A stretch of 64,000 nt of DNA from Ceratobasidium sp. AG-K (GCA_037039685.1 JAWNGF010000012.1:930001-994000), one strand, 5' to 3'; shown: positions 22,735-36,566, counted from the first letter of the stretch. The notes: generated by a model not told the origin, from the letters alone. Translations and numbers: made by a program.

Positions 22735-25700
22735 TGTGGAGGTTGATTGAGGGCGCGTTGGTGGTTTAGACTGGGGGCAAACCAATACTGTGCACGTGTT
22801 CGGCGCTGACGCTCCGGCCATTCAACATATAGTCTACATCGCGCTGTTGGGGAATGAGTGATCAACGTCTTGGGATTACGCCCAAGGAACACGAAGGCCT
22901 CGTGGTTGTCACTCACGTAAACAATATTGTGCTTGGTTCCGCTCAAGACCCTCTCAAGTTATCGTGGGCTGAGAGAATGCCGTCAAGTTCCAAGGATGGA
23001 AGTAGAGATATAGCGAGTAAGCTACTACAGTGAGTGGTCGCACACCGGATAGTTTGCAATTAGGGCCGGTTTATAATAATCGTCGGTCTCAAGATCGGCA
23101 GAAACGTGTGATGTGCCCTCCATCAGACTTCACAAACAAATAAACCGCGACTCATCACCTCGCCACATAATGTCGAATCATACGTCGAACTTCGGTTACA
23201 CAATAAATCGGCTTTCACACTCATCGGAACTTATCAGGTACTTGGCCCTCTTCAAGTGTAACGATCCGGACAAACTATCTCGCAATTTATAAATTTACAT
23301 AACTTGGTTATACACTCACTTGGCTAGTCTACCAACGTAACGCGTCCGCCCTTTCAAATCTTTTGCTCCAGCCCTAACCATTACCTTCTTTCCCTTGACC
23401 AACCCGTCAACACAGACCGGCCAGTTCCTGCGCGCTGGCGAGAAGGAAATAGTGGCCGGAGTGAAGGATCTGAGCCGCCGCCTTTTCGGTTACAATATTG
23501 GGACAAACTGAGTTCAACCATGGTCATGGTGACAGCTATATTGCTATTTAATGACTAGACCCACTATACATTCCGGAAGAGAACAATGTCGCTCGGCAAG
23601 GTCGAGAAATTACGCTCACTCAAGTTCCAAAACCATGCCGCTCGCACCTAAACACCGTCCCACGTGCCGTCAGGTTGTGTATCGTGACGGTCCATCCATG
23701 TATGACGATTGGATCAGACCCAGTCTACGGTCATGGTCGGCCCAGACCACCATCTGACCTAGTCTCTTCGGGTTGATGACCAGATACACAATGTCAAATA
23801 TTACGTCGAGAGGGATAAATCCGTGACATATGTGATCGGGGTAGGAAATAAACGGTTCACAACGGGCGGAAGACCGAGGACATGGCTGATGGGAGGAACG
23901 ACCGATCGCCACCCAGCTGATGACCAACAATTACGTCATCAACGCCACCCATTCCAGACTCGCCTGCTGAACGGGCCAGAGGATGGTCGTTCAAGACTAG
24001 TGCGAGTTTCTCCAAGCCGGTATAACCAACCGAATATCTGACAGCTTGTTGCTCCCATTGACATTGGAGTATCGACCGGCGAGTAACTCGTAGCGACGGA
24101 ATACGCGACTGATCTCATACGAGGGAGGTTGTGCTTATTGGCATGTCTATGTGTTCTAATAGCTTGGCCTATTGCGCGCTTGATTAGAGCAGATAACGAC
24201 GCGGTCAAGTCAGGAAACATCGCTTACCAAAGTCCCAACGCTGTTTCCTGCGCCCAGCTGAACACAGCCCTGCTCACCACCGAAGCACGTTCCACCTAGC
24301 CGTGTAGCAAATCCAAAGGGAGCAGGCTGGGATTACGCCAACGTTATATTCAGATCTTCTGGTGTCATGTTGTAGTATCGATTAGTGAACCCATGTGTCG
24401 AATGTGGTCAAAGATGGGGACATTACGGTTTGGTGTGGAAATGAGCGGTAGTGCACGCCGAGAGAGAAAATGAACGAAGCGGTGGGGTCAAGTGAGTGTC
24501 TGGAAAGGGGGGGGGATTCCTCGAGCGCGAGGAAACCAACCGAGCCGTGTCGAGGTCGTCGCATTTTTATGCTACCAAACACTCAGTCCAGTAATCGGTG
24601 AGGTGTTAATATGACTTACTCTTGAGCTTCGTGCGCCTGCCCCACCAGTAACGACAACCGCTGGCAATGTTGAGCCTGTTATGATGATCTCTCCGTGTCG
24701 ATGCCGTTAGAAGCTGGTCCCGACCGTGGACACGGATGATTGACACACCGCATAACTATACCGGCGAGTATCTTCGATGAATGTTCGGTTGTGGTCCGAA
24801 TAGAGGGTTCGTTTGGACGGGATGGGCTACAGCGGCTATGTGATGGAGTAGCCAGTGTGCGAACCGATGATGGCGTGCTAGCCCAGCAACTTTTGACTGA
24901 GCGCTGGGTAGTGAGACCATACTATCACAAGGTGTACCCTAGGCGGAACCTGATATCGACTAACATGGAGGTATATTGGTTCTGGATAAGGTCGAGGAGG
25001 CGAGAGGCGATCCCAGTCAAACCAGTATTCACATCTATATTTTAAGAGACCAAAGAACAAGACGCAAAGTATGGCATGGTCTGTAAGGCAGTCAGCGTTC
25101 ATTTGTCCTGATGCATCGCGAATTCAACCGACAAATGAAGCGGACATGCCCGACAGGCGACTAGGCCATGACAAGGATATATCAGTCAACAGAATAGAAG
25201 ATAGTGGTGGATGGGAGATCTAGAGTTTGACTTCTTGGCGCCTAACAAATGATCCTATGACCATGTAAGCCTCCACTTTGGGGCAGATCTTGGAGGTCGA
25301 GTTGGGAATGGTCGGCTCGCCGAACGTGTCCTATTCCTTGAGATGTATCAGACATCCCTGCGACAGCGTGAGCTTCGCATACCCCTGAAATCTGGGCCAA
25401 GCAGTCGCACGCGACACCAAGGATATGCCAAGAAGTTCCTGCAACGACCAAGGCACGGCGACCGAGTGGAGTTACCCTCTCTCAAAGTTCACGCATGCCA
25501 AGTTCCAAACCATAACTTGAGAAGGTTCTGGTACCGTGATGTTGGTGACCAGTCACGAAAGTAATCGCGCTAGGCTGGAATCTGGAATCTGTGGTCCCCG
25601 CAATGATAGGATATTTGGCCCTGGGAATCTATCATTACTGTAGCCAAGCTACTAACCAGAATTTGTAAGGCTGCCCCCATATCCCGCTTATACTCTGATA

Positions 25701-25786
25701 TGTAACACAGGAGTAATTGGACCTAATACAAGTGGTTTGCTCTCAATATTCAGTCGGCATGACTTTTGTTTTTTTTCCACAGCGGT
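22735..25786. other. Gene-poor stretch of about 3 kb
   Basis: All open frames here are under about 100 codons, overlap on both strands, and lack recognisable motifs or splice structure. It may hold degraded transposon or gene sequence, but I cannot show it. Confidence 0.45.
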
Positions 25787-26395
25787 TCAGTGGTAATAAA
25801 CAACGCCTATGCAGACTCCTCGTTTGCGTGCAAACTCATGATAAACAATTTCCCAGAGGTCACATACAAGGCTCAGAGGATTAAAATGGGAAATCATAAC
25901 GAGATGCCGCCATTTTTCGAGGCATATGTTCATATATGCGCGAGCAACGGCCCGCGACTCTCCAAGCTTGGCATTTTCAAAGCCGGGTGTAACGGAGCTT
26001 TTGGCGGAGATTAAGAGCTTCATGTTTGGCAATACAATACGATCCTGTAGGTTGGGGGAAAGCCAGAGTAGCGGGCGCTGGCGCTCGTCTCTCACCCACC
26101 CACGTTCATCAAATGTCCAACGGCTGTAGGGCAACCGTTCGTTCGTAGTAGGCTATAAAGGAATAAGAGAGGTAAGAGTGAGAGGTTAAGTCAAATAGGA
26201 AGATTAACATGATGAGAGTCAAACTTACCTGAATTATTGACCCGCCTGCATTCCACATACGGATCACTCCGGCACGGGAGACTAAGACAGTGCGCGATCC
26301 GTTAAGCGGAAACGCAACCGAATTGACAATGTCAGTGTGCCCCTGAAGCCCTCACGAGGGTCGAGCAGCAGCTCTCCAGTCTGTAGATCCCACTA
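25787..26395 (-). pseudogene. NACHT-WD40 gene relic (last WD repeats and tail)
   Basis: Reading leftward, a WDLQTGELLL piece is followed, in a shifted frame, by one WD repeat (GHTDIVNSVAF to VIRMWNAGG, ending at a GTAAGT donor below 26229). After an intron of about 77 bases comes a tail exon from 26152 with WTFDERGWVRDERQRPLLW, the C-terminal motif also found in the NLR gene at 14.3 kb. No NACHT domain or further WD repeats occur nearby. The frameshift near 26345 and the missing 5' part mark it as a relic. Confidence 0.75.
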
Positions 26396-26848
26396 ATTAT
26401 AAGTGTCTCCAGTTTCTCGAACCTCCATGTCCAAGGCACTCTAATTGGCCAGTCTTATCGTATTCCACCTATTAGGTCCCAATTTCAACTCGGCAACTCG
26501 AATTCGCACCGATTTGCGCGCCTAGATTTTGCAGTGCTTATTCACGCAGACCTTCAATTTTTACTGATCCTCCTCCAGCCTCTAAAGGCCAGGAAAATTT
26601 CCTCGAGATACCGTCACAGTCGACAAACTCCTGGCCCGCTTCCAATTCCTTTTATATGTGCTCAAATGTTTCTCGAGGGTGTAGCAGCCTCTGAGCGAAG
26701 CCAGAATGTGTTGACTCAAGTTGCCACTGTTGCCAGTGACACCGACGGCTGGTGTCATGTGATAAGTTACACTATTACACCGGAACCCCCTGAAGCCTGC
26801 TTATTTCCACCACGACTGGGCTTCCTCCACTCGGTTTACTGCATCGTA
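26396..26848 (+). promoter_or_regulatory. Upstream region of the FunK1 kinase gene
   Basis: The kinase frame is open upstream to about 26534, but the residues before ATG 26849 look non-conserved. I place the start at 26849, where a Ser/Pro/Thr-rich tail typical of these proteins begins, and treat the rest as 5' flank. Confidence 0.35.
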
Positions 26849-29470
26849 ATGCACTCTCCCTCATCTCCGTCTCAGGCAATAGGGACCGCAGTTACCCCAC
26901 CGACAACCCCTGGTTCGACGGACAAGCACACACCATATTCCAAGACCGAAAATAGCTCTGGGCGATGCACTACTGGAAGCATCAAGGTCGAAGAGACTTA
27001 CTGTCAATTAGCTGCCGAGTTTACAAAATGGGGCCTGGGTCCCATGCCAGTAGAACAATGGCTCCAGGAGTTTTTACCCCTCGGCGCCGAGCTTCTTGGT
27101 CAAATGCCTTCCCCTGAAGGCTTGTTTCAGGAGATTCCCCTTGAACCCGCAACAGAGAGCGATCTCTATGAACCAATGGTGAAGGAGGGCTTCGTGGTCA
27201 ACATCTAGTTCGTTGTTGATCTGCCTGTCCAGATTACTGCCCTGAACGGGTTGACCAACAGATTCAAGTTTATCCCGACCCACAAAAATTCAGAGTGGGG
27301 AAACAAAGCTGGCTCTTCAAAACCTGGTATTACTTTATATCCCCAAGGGCTAGAAGCGCAATATACACTACAGACGGGTTCGCGGGACACCTTTGCTGAT
27401 TTCGGAGCAATGGAGCTTTTCATCGGAGTCAAAAAGACCCGAATCGAGGACTGTTTCCGGGACGATAACGACGAGTTCATTGCTTTTGACTTCAACGTTC
27501 CTATCAGTGACCTGTCTTCTAACGCCAAACGAAGGTGTTGGAATCTTGGTCAGAACGTCTACTATGCCACTCAAGTTCTTGCCCGGCAACATCGCCAGTT
27601 TGCATTCTCATTGACAATGTCGGGGGCTTCCATCCGCTTTATTCGATGGGACCGTGCTGGTGCAGTTGTTTCTGCGGCCTTCGACTGTCGCGAGGAACCT
27701 GGTCTACTTTGCCAATTCTTGTGGCGCTTGGATCACCTCGAGGCAGAACACCGCGGGTACGATACAACAGTGCAACGGGATACCAACGGGGAACATGCTG
27801 CGTCGTTTGCAGCTGCGGTGAGGGATAAATCATGCTTCGAGCTGGGGATCCGTGATGATCAACCCAAGGAGGCAAATCAAGTACTAGGGCGACACTGCGA
27901 TCCTGAATAGGTTTCGATTGTATCGTTTCCGGTACATGGCGGCCTTAAACGGTATTGCATCTCAAAGCCTATGGACATCCCTAAGTCGGTCGCCTGTCGA
28001 GGTACTAGAGGGTATTGGGCCATGGACGTTGATTCTCTGGAAATTCGATTCCTGAAAGACACATGGCGAAAGGATATACCTGGAATCGAACACGAAGGGG
28101 ATATTAGCCAAGACCTCCTCAGTCGTGGAGTTCGGAATGTTCCTGAGATTGACTGTCACAGCGACGTCCTCTCTGGCCCGATGTTGGGTGCGTAACTTCC
28201 AAATCCAGATGATCCCGTGAAACTCACAAAAATACTTAAATCAGCCCCCCAGAGCACGGTCACACAGGACTTTATACACAAGTCGTGGGTCAAACGATCG
28301 CTTAGTAGATTGAAGCTCAGCGAAAGGATCGTTCGATGCTTCCACTATCGCATGATCTCGAAAACAGTCGGATGCAGCCTGAGCGAGCACAAGGACATGA
28401 AGGAACTGCTCTCAGCCGCAAGGGACATGTACAATGGTAAGCCAGGCGGTATCTTATTTCTACTTTACTGATTTTATGACGACTGGATGGTAGCTGTGAT
28501 GGACGCACACGAAAAATGCGGAAGGCTTCACCGTGACATCAGCGCCAACAATGTGGTCCTTGTCAGGGACCCCCAAACTGGTAATCGAACTGCGTATGTG
28601 ATCGACTGGGAGTTCTCTGTGGCGGCTGCAAAGCCGAAGTTACGCTCTCACATGCTATCGGTACATGTATTCTCCCCTACTTTACTGGCTTGACCTAACA
28701 CCGAATTCATACAGGGAACATGGCAGTTTATTGCGTGCAGACTCTTGCGACGGAAAGACCTATCTCCTCATCATCTAGATGATGACATAGAGTCGATCCT
28801 TTGGGTAATCTACTGGTTCCTCTTGATTGGTTATTCGACATTCGAGGTCAGGGACCTCTCATCCATTCTGGCTTCGACATTCGACTCATTTTCCGAACGC
28901 GGTGGCATGACGGTAGGTGGGGAGCGCAAGAAAGCGTTGCTCCTCGACCCCAACGACCTTCTCGATGGACTTGAGTCACACCCGTATCTCAAACAGTGGC
29001 TGGTCGGATATTCAGCTTACCTTGCGTCTGGATTGGTTGAACTCCCTCGCTACTACTCAACGGACTCGCGTCCAACTGCAAAGGGCTTACGACAATCGGT
29101 ATTTGACCTGGTAGACGATATCCCCAATAATATTGTTAAATCCGACCCAGATTGGGAAAAGTTGCGTTGGTACCGCAAACCCGCGCTAGGCAAGTCACTG
29201 CCAGCTACTTTCAGCACAGGCTCGATTTGTGAGCTGGTGTCGAATTACAATATTTCGTATGCTACCATGCCCGCACCAACTATAACGGGCCACGCTCCTG
29301 GGGATACGCTGGCCATGGGCATTGGGAATGCCGACGCGGCGGAGAGTCTGGACAACACAACCACGGAGTACGTAGGACAGGGTACTTCCAATGTCGGTGA
29401 TGACCTTGGCGTAGGCGGCGAAACAGAGGACAGAGATCGCGGTCCGGTGAAACGGCCTAGAACTGTGTAG
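26849..29470 (+). CDS. FunK1 fungal-type protein kinase
   Basis: Proposed exons are 26849-27178, 27233-27817, 27911-28187, 28245-28436, 28494-28660 and 28715-29470. The protein has the FunK1 layout: an N-terminal beta-rich half with RCWNLGQNVYYATQVLARQ, the GTRGYW...FLKDTWR block, LHRDISANN (catalytic loop) and VIDWEF (in place of DFG), then GTWQFIA and a long C-terminal tail ending PVKRPRTV. FunK1 kinases are expanded in Agaricomycetes; their substrates are mostly unknown. One problem: a TAG at 27908-27910 lies in the main frame. It is removed if GTGAGG (27818) to AATAG (27910) is an intron of 93 bases, but the branch site is weak. Otherwise it would be a nonsense mutation. Confidence 0.75.
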
Positions 29471-29936
29471 TGTGACGTTGTATGTGAATTAATATAACAT
29501 TGTGTAACTGCGAAAAAGTGTGGCCTGAAGCTTATCATAAATCCATCTGCTAGTTAACAATGTGGATCGCATATATACAGTGTTCTTCCAGGGTCACTCC
29601 GGCTAAGCAACTATTCTATCATTATATGAGGGAGATGAAGTCGCTATATGTTTTGTAGAAGAAAATATCCCTTGCCTTCCGAGCGCGTAGGTTTTTCAGT
29701 TTCATCCGAATGAGCTACCTTTTTTTATCGCTGTAATCCCCACTTTACATTGAAGATCGTGCCTGAGGAGCAGCCCTCTACTCGGCCACCATGTCGAGAT
29801 GAGGGACGGAGCGTCCAGCCATCGGATTCATAGACCCCCAAAACAAATTACACAACTTTTCGAATGAAAAACACCAATACAGTACTATTTACACTCCTCA
29901 ACGCGGGTTATAGCCTCGTGCCAGACAGATATCCCT
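29471..29936. other. Intergenic
   Basis: 3' flank shared by the convergent FunK1 and DUF4246 copy 2 genes. Nothing else recognised. Confidence 0.5.
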
Positions 29937-31810
29937 TCAGTGTTCGCAAAGCGAAAATGGAGTCATAAACCACTCTTGGTTATTCTCCGTCACAAACGCT
30001 GTTCGCTCATCCATCAGCTCCAGCCGGTACTTCTCAGCCTCTTCACGCGTCATCACATCGTCCGACAGGGACCCAATGAGATTGATGATCTCAGGCGCGA
30101 ACCTGGCACTGAGCACAGGGTTCGATTCTATTCCAGCTGTGCGCCAATTCTGTTGCTGAGGGGGGACAATCTTGGTCGAAGGTCGGTGAACGGCTGGATC
30201 GACGAGGAAGAGGGCGACGATCTTGCGGTGGCCTGGCTTGGACTTGTCGACGAGCTCGAATGGGGAGACACGATGTTGGTAGGTATTGGGGAATGCGATG
30301 CACCTGTTCTGAGACGTGACGACCGAGCCGAGCTCGTTTACGCATGGATCTTCCCTAAAAGTCCAAGGGGTCAGGGGACGGGCGAATACAAGCAAGTTGA
30401 CCACTTACCCATCCATACCCCATGTCAAGACACATCCTCGATTATCGTTCTGCTCGTACATCTCTGGGCCGTTCACAGCGGTACGGAATGCGAGTCGACT
30501 CTCGGTGATGTTCTCTGCGTCATAGTAGTATATACCCGATACGGCGATCGCCTCGTTCTTCATGCCTTCGACATGCCAAGAACCACCAGAATAGCTTGGC
30601 TTCTCGGGCGTCTGGCACAAACCGTTAATTTTTGAGCTCGATGCGGAACTACCTTCAGATACTCACCAAATGGATATTTGCGAGCTTGACAATCACCTGG
30701 ATAGTCGTTCCACCTAGCGTATACTTGATGTCGCGTCTCTCTCGACTCCCAAGCTGGTAGCCCTGTTCTGGGACGGCTGGGAAAATAATCTGTCGGCCCT
30801 TCTCCCACTCGGCGTACTTCTGGTATTCTTCATCATCATCTGGGAAAGGAGGTCTAGGGGGATAGTTGCTCTCGTCATAGGAGTATTCGTTATTCGTTCG
30901 TTCCGGGATGACGTCGTTCGATGGTATGCTATCAGTCAATGCCCGTTCGAACAGCGGGATGTACGCAGCGATCAGGTCTTCCGCCGTCTTGTGCAGCTCG
31001 GCATGTTCGATAGGATGAAGGTTGTTGATATACCCATCGCTCTTGACCGACTTGCCATCCTCAGACACTTTGAAGTCGGTCGGCAACCACTGGAACTTGT
31101 CGGAGATGTAGTACGTGGATTGTTGACCCCATGAATATGTTGGGAGCACCTCAGAAGGGGGCTTCAGACGCGCCTCGAGTTTCGAGGGATCTCGGCCATC
31201 CGAGCCTTCGGGATACGATAAAGTTCGGCCATAGACAATAGGATAGAGTGAGGGATGAACCAAGTCCAGTACCTGCCCGTTCGAGCGCGGGTGCCAGTCC
31301 TTTTCGGCTTCAGGAATATTTTCCAGTTTGGAGGCACCAGTGATAAGGCGCTTCCGTAGGTCATCTGGGATTAGTCTGTCAGACTGCCAGATTTTGTCGT
31401 AGCACGACACCTAATCGTAGTAACCATTAGTAAACGATGGTGCCCACTGGAATCCGAGAGTACCTCGGCCCCTGTTTCCTCATCGCGGAGGTTCGCATAC
31501 CCATCAAGCTCCTTGAGCACATAGTCCACATGCGCCTCTGTCATCTGTTCAGCTTGAGCCAGTGCTTCAGCGCGCCACTTTGCGAGGATCTCGGGGTCGC
31601 GAAACTTGGTCCACCAGGTGGGTTTACGACGTAACTCGGCTGAAAGACGCGTCATTTCGAGTTCGACGAGCTAAAACACGAAATCAGATCTACCCGACGC
31701 AAAAACGCTGGTAATGCACCTACAGGTTTGGCGGCAACCCCAGCTTCGTACCCATCGTTGTGGCCAAACGCGTCAGGAAGGGGTCGGTTGTAGCCAGACG
31801 GAGAGGTCAT
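29937..31810 (-). CDS. DUF4246 protein, copy 2
   Basis: Exons 31724-31810, 31464-31670, 30667-31410, 30409-30611 and 29937-30354 join in phase (552 aa). Apart from exon 1 and the length of exon 3 (744), the exon sizes equal those of copy 1. WHVEGMKNE and YQHRVSPFEL carry the likely metal-binding residues. The ATG at 31810 (MTSPSGYN) was preferred because copy 3 starts at the same place; an in-frame ATG at 31822 would add four residues. It has the closest resemblance to copy 3, consistent with a local tandem duplication. The function is unknown beyond the family. Confidence 0.88.
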
Positions 31811-31822
31811 GAGAGCGGGCAT

Positions 31823-33331
31823 CGTGACACTGTAATGGGGCTGACGTTGGTCTCTTGAGTTCACGGGGTTATGAACCTGATAGAGGTAGCGCGTGCCCAG
31901 TGCGCACTCTGGCCCTGGCAATAGACCAATTTTGTGGGGTAACACGCAACTAGATGATGGTGAGAAAAGATAATCATGTTCAAGCAACCTCGAGGTCGCC
32001 ACTTACTCATCTGATCAAGCCTGTACCTGCTTGGCGTCCGGTCATAAAACCAAGACCCTCATAGCCCCATCATAGGGTCGCTCAGGAGATTTGGACGCGG
32101 GCCAACCTGATTTTTTCTAGCTGTGGATTCGAGACATTGTCCACTGAAAGGTATGGGAGTCCAAGCCCACCAGAGAAATTCTATTACGCTACAATTACCG
32201 AGCGTTGATCGAGAGAGAACGGCTTGACCCACGTGTTCGCTTCGACCCTGCTGATAGGTAATCATAAATTTAGCTTGCCCGTATGTCGTCCCATATCGGA
32301 AACAAATCCATCCTAGAGCTAGGACCAGGGACCTGGTAGTAGTTTAGTCGGAGCGGTGAGTTGATTATTGACCCGGCGTGACGAAGACGTGCCTGGACAC
32401 ACCTAACGACAGATATATCTCAGTCTTTTGCTCGATTACTTATGCAACTAGCGAATGCCTGATATTATAAGGCTGGTTATGGAACGAGGTAATCGTCCGG
32501 CAGGGGTTGTGAGAGTTGGCCATGACGAAGCCGAGGCCTCGGGTGCTTAGGTCCCAAGCCACACGTCGAATAAAAGTGGCGAGGCGAACAACACTAGTGC
32601 TAAGAGGGCAGGCGTTCGAGTGTTCGGTCCTAGTTGCTGGGAGTGGACTCGGATTGCGACTAAGTGGATGAAAGTTTTTGTTTGTCCCAGCTGATCCCTT
32701 GAGTCTTCCTATAGCATGCCTTTTTTACGCGTTCCAGAGCAGCGTTGTTGGAAGGGCGCTACCGCTGGTCAATCGACAGTTGAGCGTAGCGACAAGGGCT
32801 TCGACCTCTCTGTGCAATTTGGCTGATTCCAGAAATTTGTGCTCCTTCGTGTACTGTACCCTCGATGAGTATGCACTCATCAAGGGTCTCGACTGAATTG
32901 AAAATGGGACATGGGACAGTGCTTACTTTCTTGCGGGTGCAGTATAGCTAGGCATTTCCGTGTAAGATATTCGGTTAGTGTGTTGCCAAACAGGATTGAA
33001 GTCTAAGGAAATTCGAACTATGTCACGTGAGCTATTCCCACGTATCTTCATTTTCCGAATTTAGGAAGCGTCTCCACACTGTAAAAGCACACAAATCGAG
33101 ATATGGGCCATGATACATGTGGTAAATACTTGTTCTGGCCTTGCCTTATATTCAAACCAAAATCATCCTAGCTCAGACAACCCCGAGCGCCCGGGGACTC
33201 AGTCCTATCCAACCCGCGTCCTACTATTCTCAGAGACCGCTTCCAGAGAGACTCCCTCAGAATCGAAGCACTATCAACGACTTGGACATAATACATGAGA
33301 GTTTATATTGCTACACCATACACTGGCCGCC
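31823..33331. other. Intergenic between DUF4246 copies 2 and 3
   Basis: About 1.5 kb that includes the upstream region of copy 2 and the 3' flank of copy 3. No convincing gene or repeat. Confidence 0.5.
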
Positions 33332-35217
33332 TTAATGCTCACACAGCGAAAACGGAGCACTGAACCACGCTTCGTCGTTCCTCAGCACAAACTCCGTCCG
33401 CTCATCCATCAGCTCCAGCCGGTACTTCTCCGCCTCTTCACGCGTCATCACATCGTCCGACAGCGACCCAATAAGGTTAACGATCTCAGGCGCGAACCTA
33501 GCATTCAGCACTGGGTTCGAGTCTATTCCAGCTGTGCGCCATTCCTTTTGCTGCGGGGGTACGATCTTGGTCGAAGGTCGACGAATAGCTGGGTCAACGA
33601 GGAATAGGGCGACGATCTTGCGGTGACCAGGCTTGGACTTGTCGACGAGCTCGAACGGGGAGACGCGGTGCTGGTAGGTGTTGGGGAATGCGATGCACCT
33701 GTTCTGGGAGGTAATGACCGAACCCAGCTCATTCACGCAAGGCTCTTCGCTAGGAGTTTGGGTAGTGAGCTACAGTTTGTGTTTTGGGAAACAGGCAACT
33801 AACTCATTTATTCCCCAGGTCAGGACGCATCCCCGAGTATCGCTTTGCTCATAGTCCTCTGGACCATTCACAGCCGTACGGAATGCCAGTCGACTCTCGG
33901 TGATATTCTCTTCGTCATAGTAGTATATCCCAGACACCGCAATCGCCTCGTTCTGCATCCCTTCGATATGCCACGAGCCGCCAGAGTAGGCCGGTTTCTC
34001 GGGTGTCTGAAACCATGTGTCAACTCTTGGATTGGAGAAGATTACTATACGTCGTATACTCACTAGATGTATATTCGCGAGCTTGACAATTACTTGAATC
34101 GTTTTTCCGCCCAGAGTATACTTGATATCGCGCTTTTCCCTAGTTCCAAGCTCGTAACCCTCCCCTGGAACCACCGGTAAAATGATCTGTCGGCCCTCCT
34201 CCCACTCCCGATACTGTTTATTGTAATCGCTGCCGCTCGAGAAGGTTTTGTAGCTGGGTCTAGGCGGATAGTTACTCAAGTCGTAGGAATAATAGTTGTT
34301 CGTTCGTTCTGGAATAGCCCCATTCGATGGTATGCTGTCTGTCAATGCCCGTTCGAACAGTGGTATATAGGCAGCGATAAGTTCCTCGACAGTCTTGTGC
34401 AGCTCGGCGTGTTCGATAGGATGCAGGTTGTTGATGTAGCCATCGCTCTTGACCGACTTGCCATCCTCAGACACTTTGAAGTCTGTCGGCAGCCACTGGA
34501 ACTTCTCTGAAATATAATATCCCGTTCGATTGTCCCAGGAAGGCGTGGCGGTACCGCTGGGAGGCTTCAGGCGCGCCTCAAGTTTCGAGGGATCTCGCTC
34601 GTTTGAGTCTTCAGGATAAGACAGGGTTCGGCCATAGACGAGAGGATAAAGTGAAGGGTGGACTAGGTCCAGGACCTGTCCGTTTGAGCGTGGGTGCCAG
34701 TCCTTTTCGGCTTCGGGCACGTTTTCAAGCTTCGAGACGCCATTCATCAACCGTTCTCTCAGACCATCGGGGATGAGTTTGTCAGACTGCCAAATTCTGT
34801 CGTAGCACGACACCTAGTAGCGGTTGTTTTCAGCAAATACAGGAGAGTCTAAATTACGCGGGACGTACCTCGGCCCCAGACTCTTCGTCACGTAAGTTTG
34901 CGTACCCATCAAGCTCCTTGAGTACATAGTCCACATGCGACTCTGTCATCTGTTCAGCTTGAGCCAGTGCTTCAGCGCGCCACTTTGCGAGGATCTCGGG
35001 ATCGCGAAACTTGGTCCACCAGGAGGGTTTGCGACGAAGTTCTGCTGAAAGACGCGTCATTTCGAGTTCGACTAACTAAAACGCGCAATGAGCTTTATTC
35101 AATGTGATGTAGGCGGTAGACTACACCCACAGGCTTCGCCGCAAGCTCTGCTTCTTCCCCATCGTTATAACCAAACGCATCAGGAAGTGGCTTATCGTAG
35201 CCAGATTGAGTGGACAT
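33332..35217 (-). CDS. DUF4246 protein, copy 3
   Basis: Exons 35131-35217, 34869-35075, 34064-34813, 33804-34006 and 33332-33749 join in phase (554 aa). It starts MSTQSGYDKPLPDAFG. The motifs WHIEGMQNE and YQHRVSPFEL are present, and the end FSLCEH is the same in all three copies. Intron positions are identical to copies 1 and 2. The introns themselves differ, so the duplications are not very recent. It appears intact. Confidence 0.88.
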
Positions 35218-36559
35218 GAGAGATGGCTTCGCAACACGGTAGATGGCGCGGTGTGGATGGTGTCTCGCGATTTTATGTTACGACTGCACGCGACACGTGT
35301 CCGACTCAGACATGGGCATTCTGTTCCTGGAAACTGAGTGATTTCGAGGAATGCCGTATAGCAAGCTGATGATCAGCAGAGATAGTCAGGTTCAAGGAAC
35401 ACAGATGCCTCGCGGACGCCACTTACTCATCTAGTCACACTCGTGCCTCCTTCGCATCGCCGTCGTAAAGAGAGTGTCCTCCGACCTCGCCGTTCTAGTA
35501 TTCATAGGGCGTAACGCCGATATAGAGTTGAATTTGTCCCTAGAACAAGAGGTCGCGTCTCGCTGGAAGGTGTACCGTCCAAGTCACTAATCCACCACGT
35601 GACATTTTCGTATCGCGTCAGTTCAGTTTGTCATCCGGCCGGCGAGCTTTCCTAAACCTGCCTTGATGTCATGGGGTCGTATTTTTCTTCAAGTCATCCA
35701 GTTAGATTATTATCTCCTTTTGCCCAATAAAATAACAAGATACCGTAACATACGGCTCCTGATGGGCTTGCTGGCGTATGAACCCAGGCCATGGCAGCTA
35801 CAACGACACCCACAAAAGCGTTGCATTCGCAAGCATGTAAGTGCTGCCAACTCATTCGTCGCCCCCTGTATCTTTTCCAGTATTCCACGGTCTCTCCTTC
35901 CGCTTCCCTAAACTATAAAACACCCTTCTCTCCGGATTCCGATTCAATGCCATATGTAAACGTCGGGAGATCCAAATTGGTTGCTAGCGCAAACTGAGCT
36001 TGTAACAATCACGGCCTCCGGTCGGTCGCTCTCATCATTCCCCAGAGTGTTTAGCACACATTCCTAACGTAAAACCATAAGTTATGCTACTACCTTATGT
36101 GAGTATCTACAACCAAGGATGTGTCCGATATTTCAAGTGCGCGTCCTGTCAATGGGAGTGTGGGACTGAGAATTTCAAGCTACATATATGCGCTGTTACG
36201 ACCCCTGTATCGGTCGTGCTCGGGACGTCCAGACTCTGTACAACACCATCTGATTTTTTGGCGCGGCTCGCCTTTAGAGAGCTTGACGGTTCACCCTTAA
36301 CTTGACAATATTCACTGTCCTTGTCACTTGACTGAATTACACCTCGATGAAAAAAAAGTTCCTCCTACCCAGAAGATTTCCTTTGCGAGCCTTGAGAATT
36401 GGCAGGACAGGTCTTGATGTTGTCCGCCGAGGGATAATTCAAGATGCGTTATGCAACGGGAGGGCGTAACGTTGGCGAAGCGCGCGTCACGCTTTGAGCG
36501 ACGATTCAGCAACTCTTGGCGCAACCAATTGCTATTACTCAATCCTATTGAACGAATCG
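35218..36559. other. Intergenic, divergent promoters
   Basis: It lies between the start of DUF4246 copy 3 (minus) and the ABM gene (plus). Open frames here are short and unconvincing. Confidence 0.5.
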
Positions 36560-36566
36560 TATAAAA
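36560..36566 (+). promoter_or_regulatory. TATA box of the ABM gene
   Basis: TATAAAA, 92 bases before the start codon at 36652. The paralogue at 58.4-59.0 kb has the same element at nearly the same distance. Confidence 0.65.
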
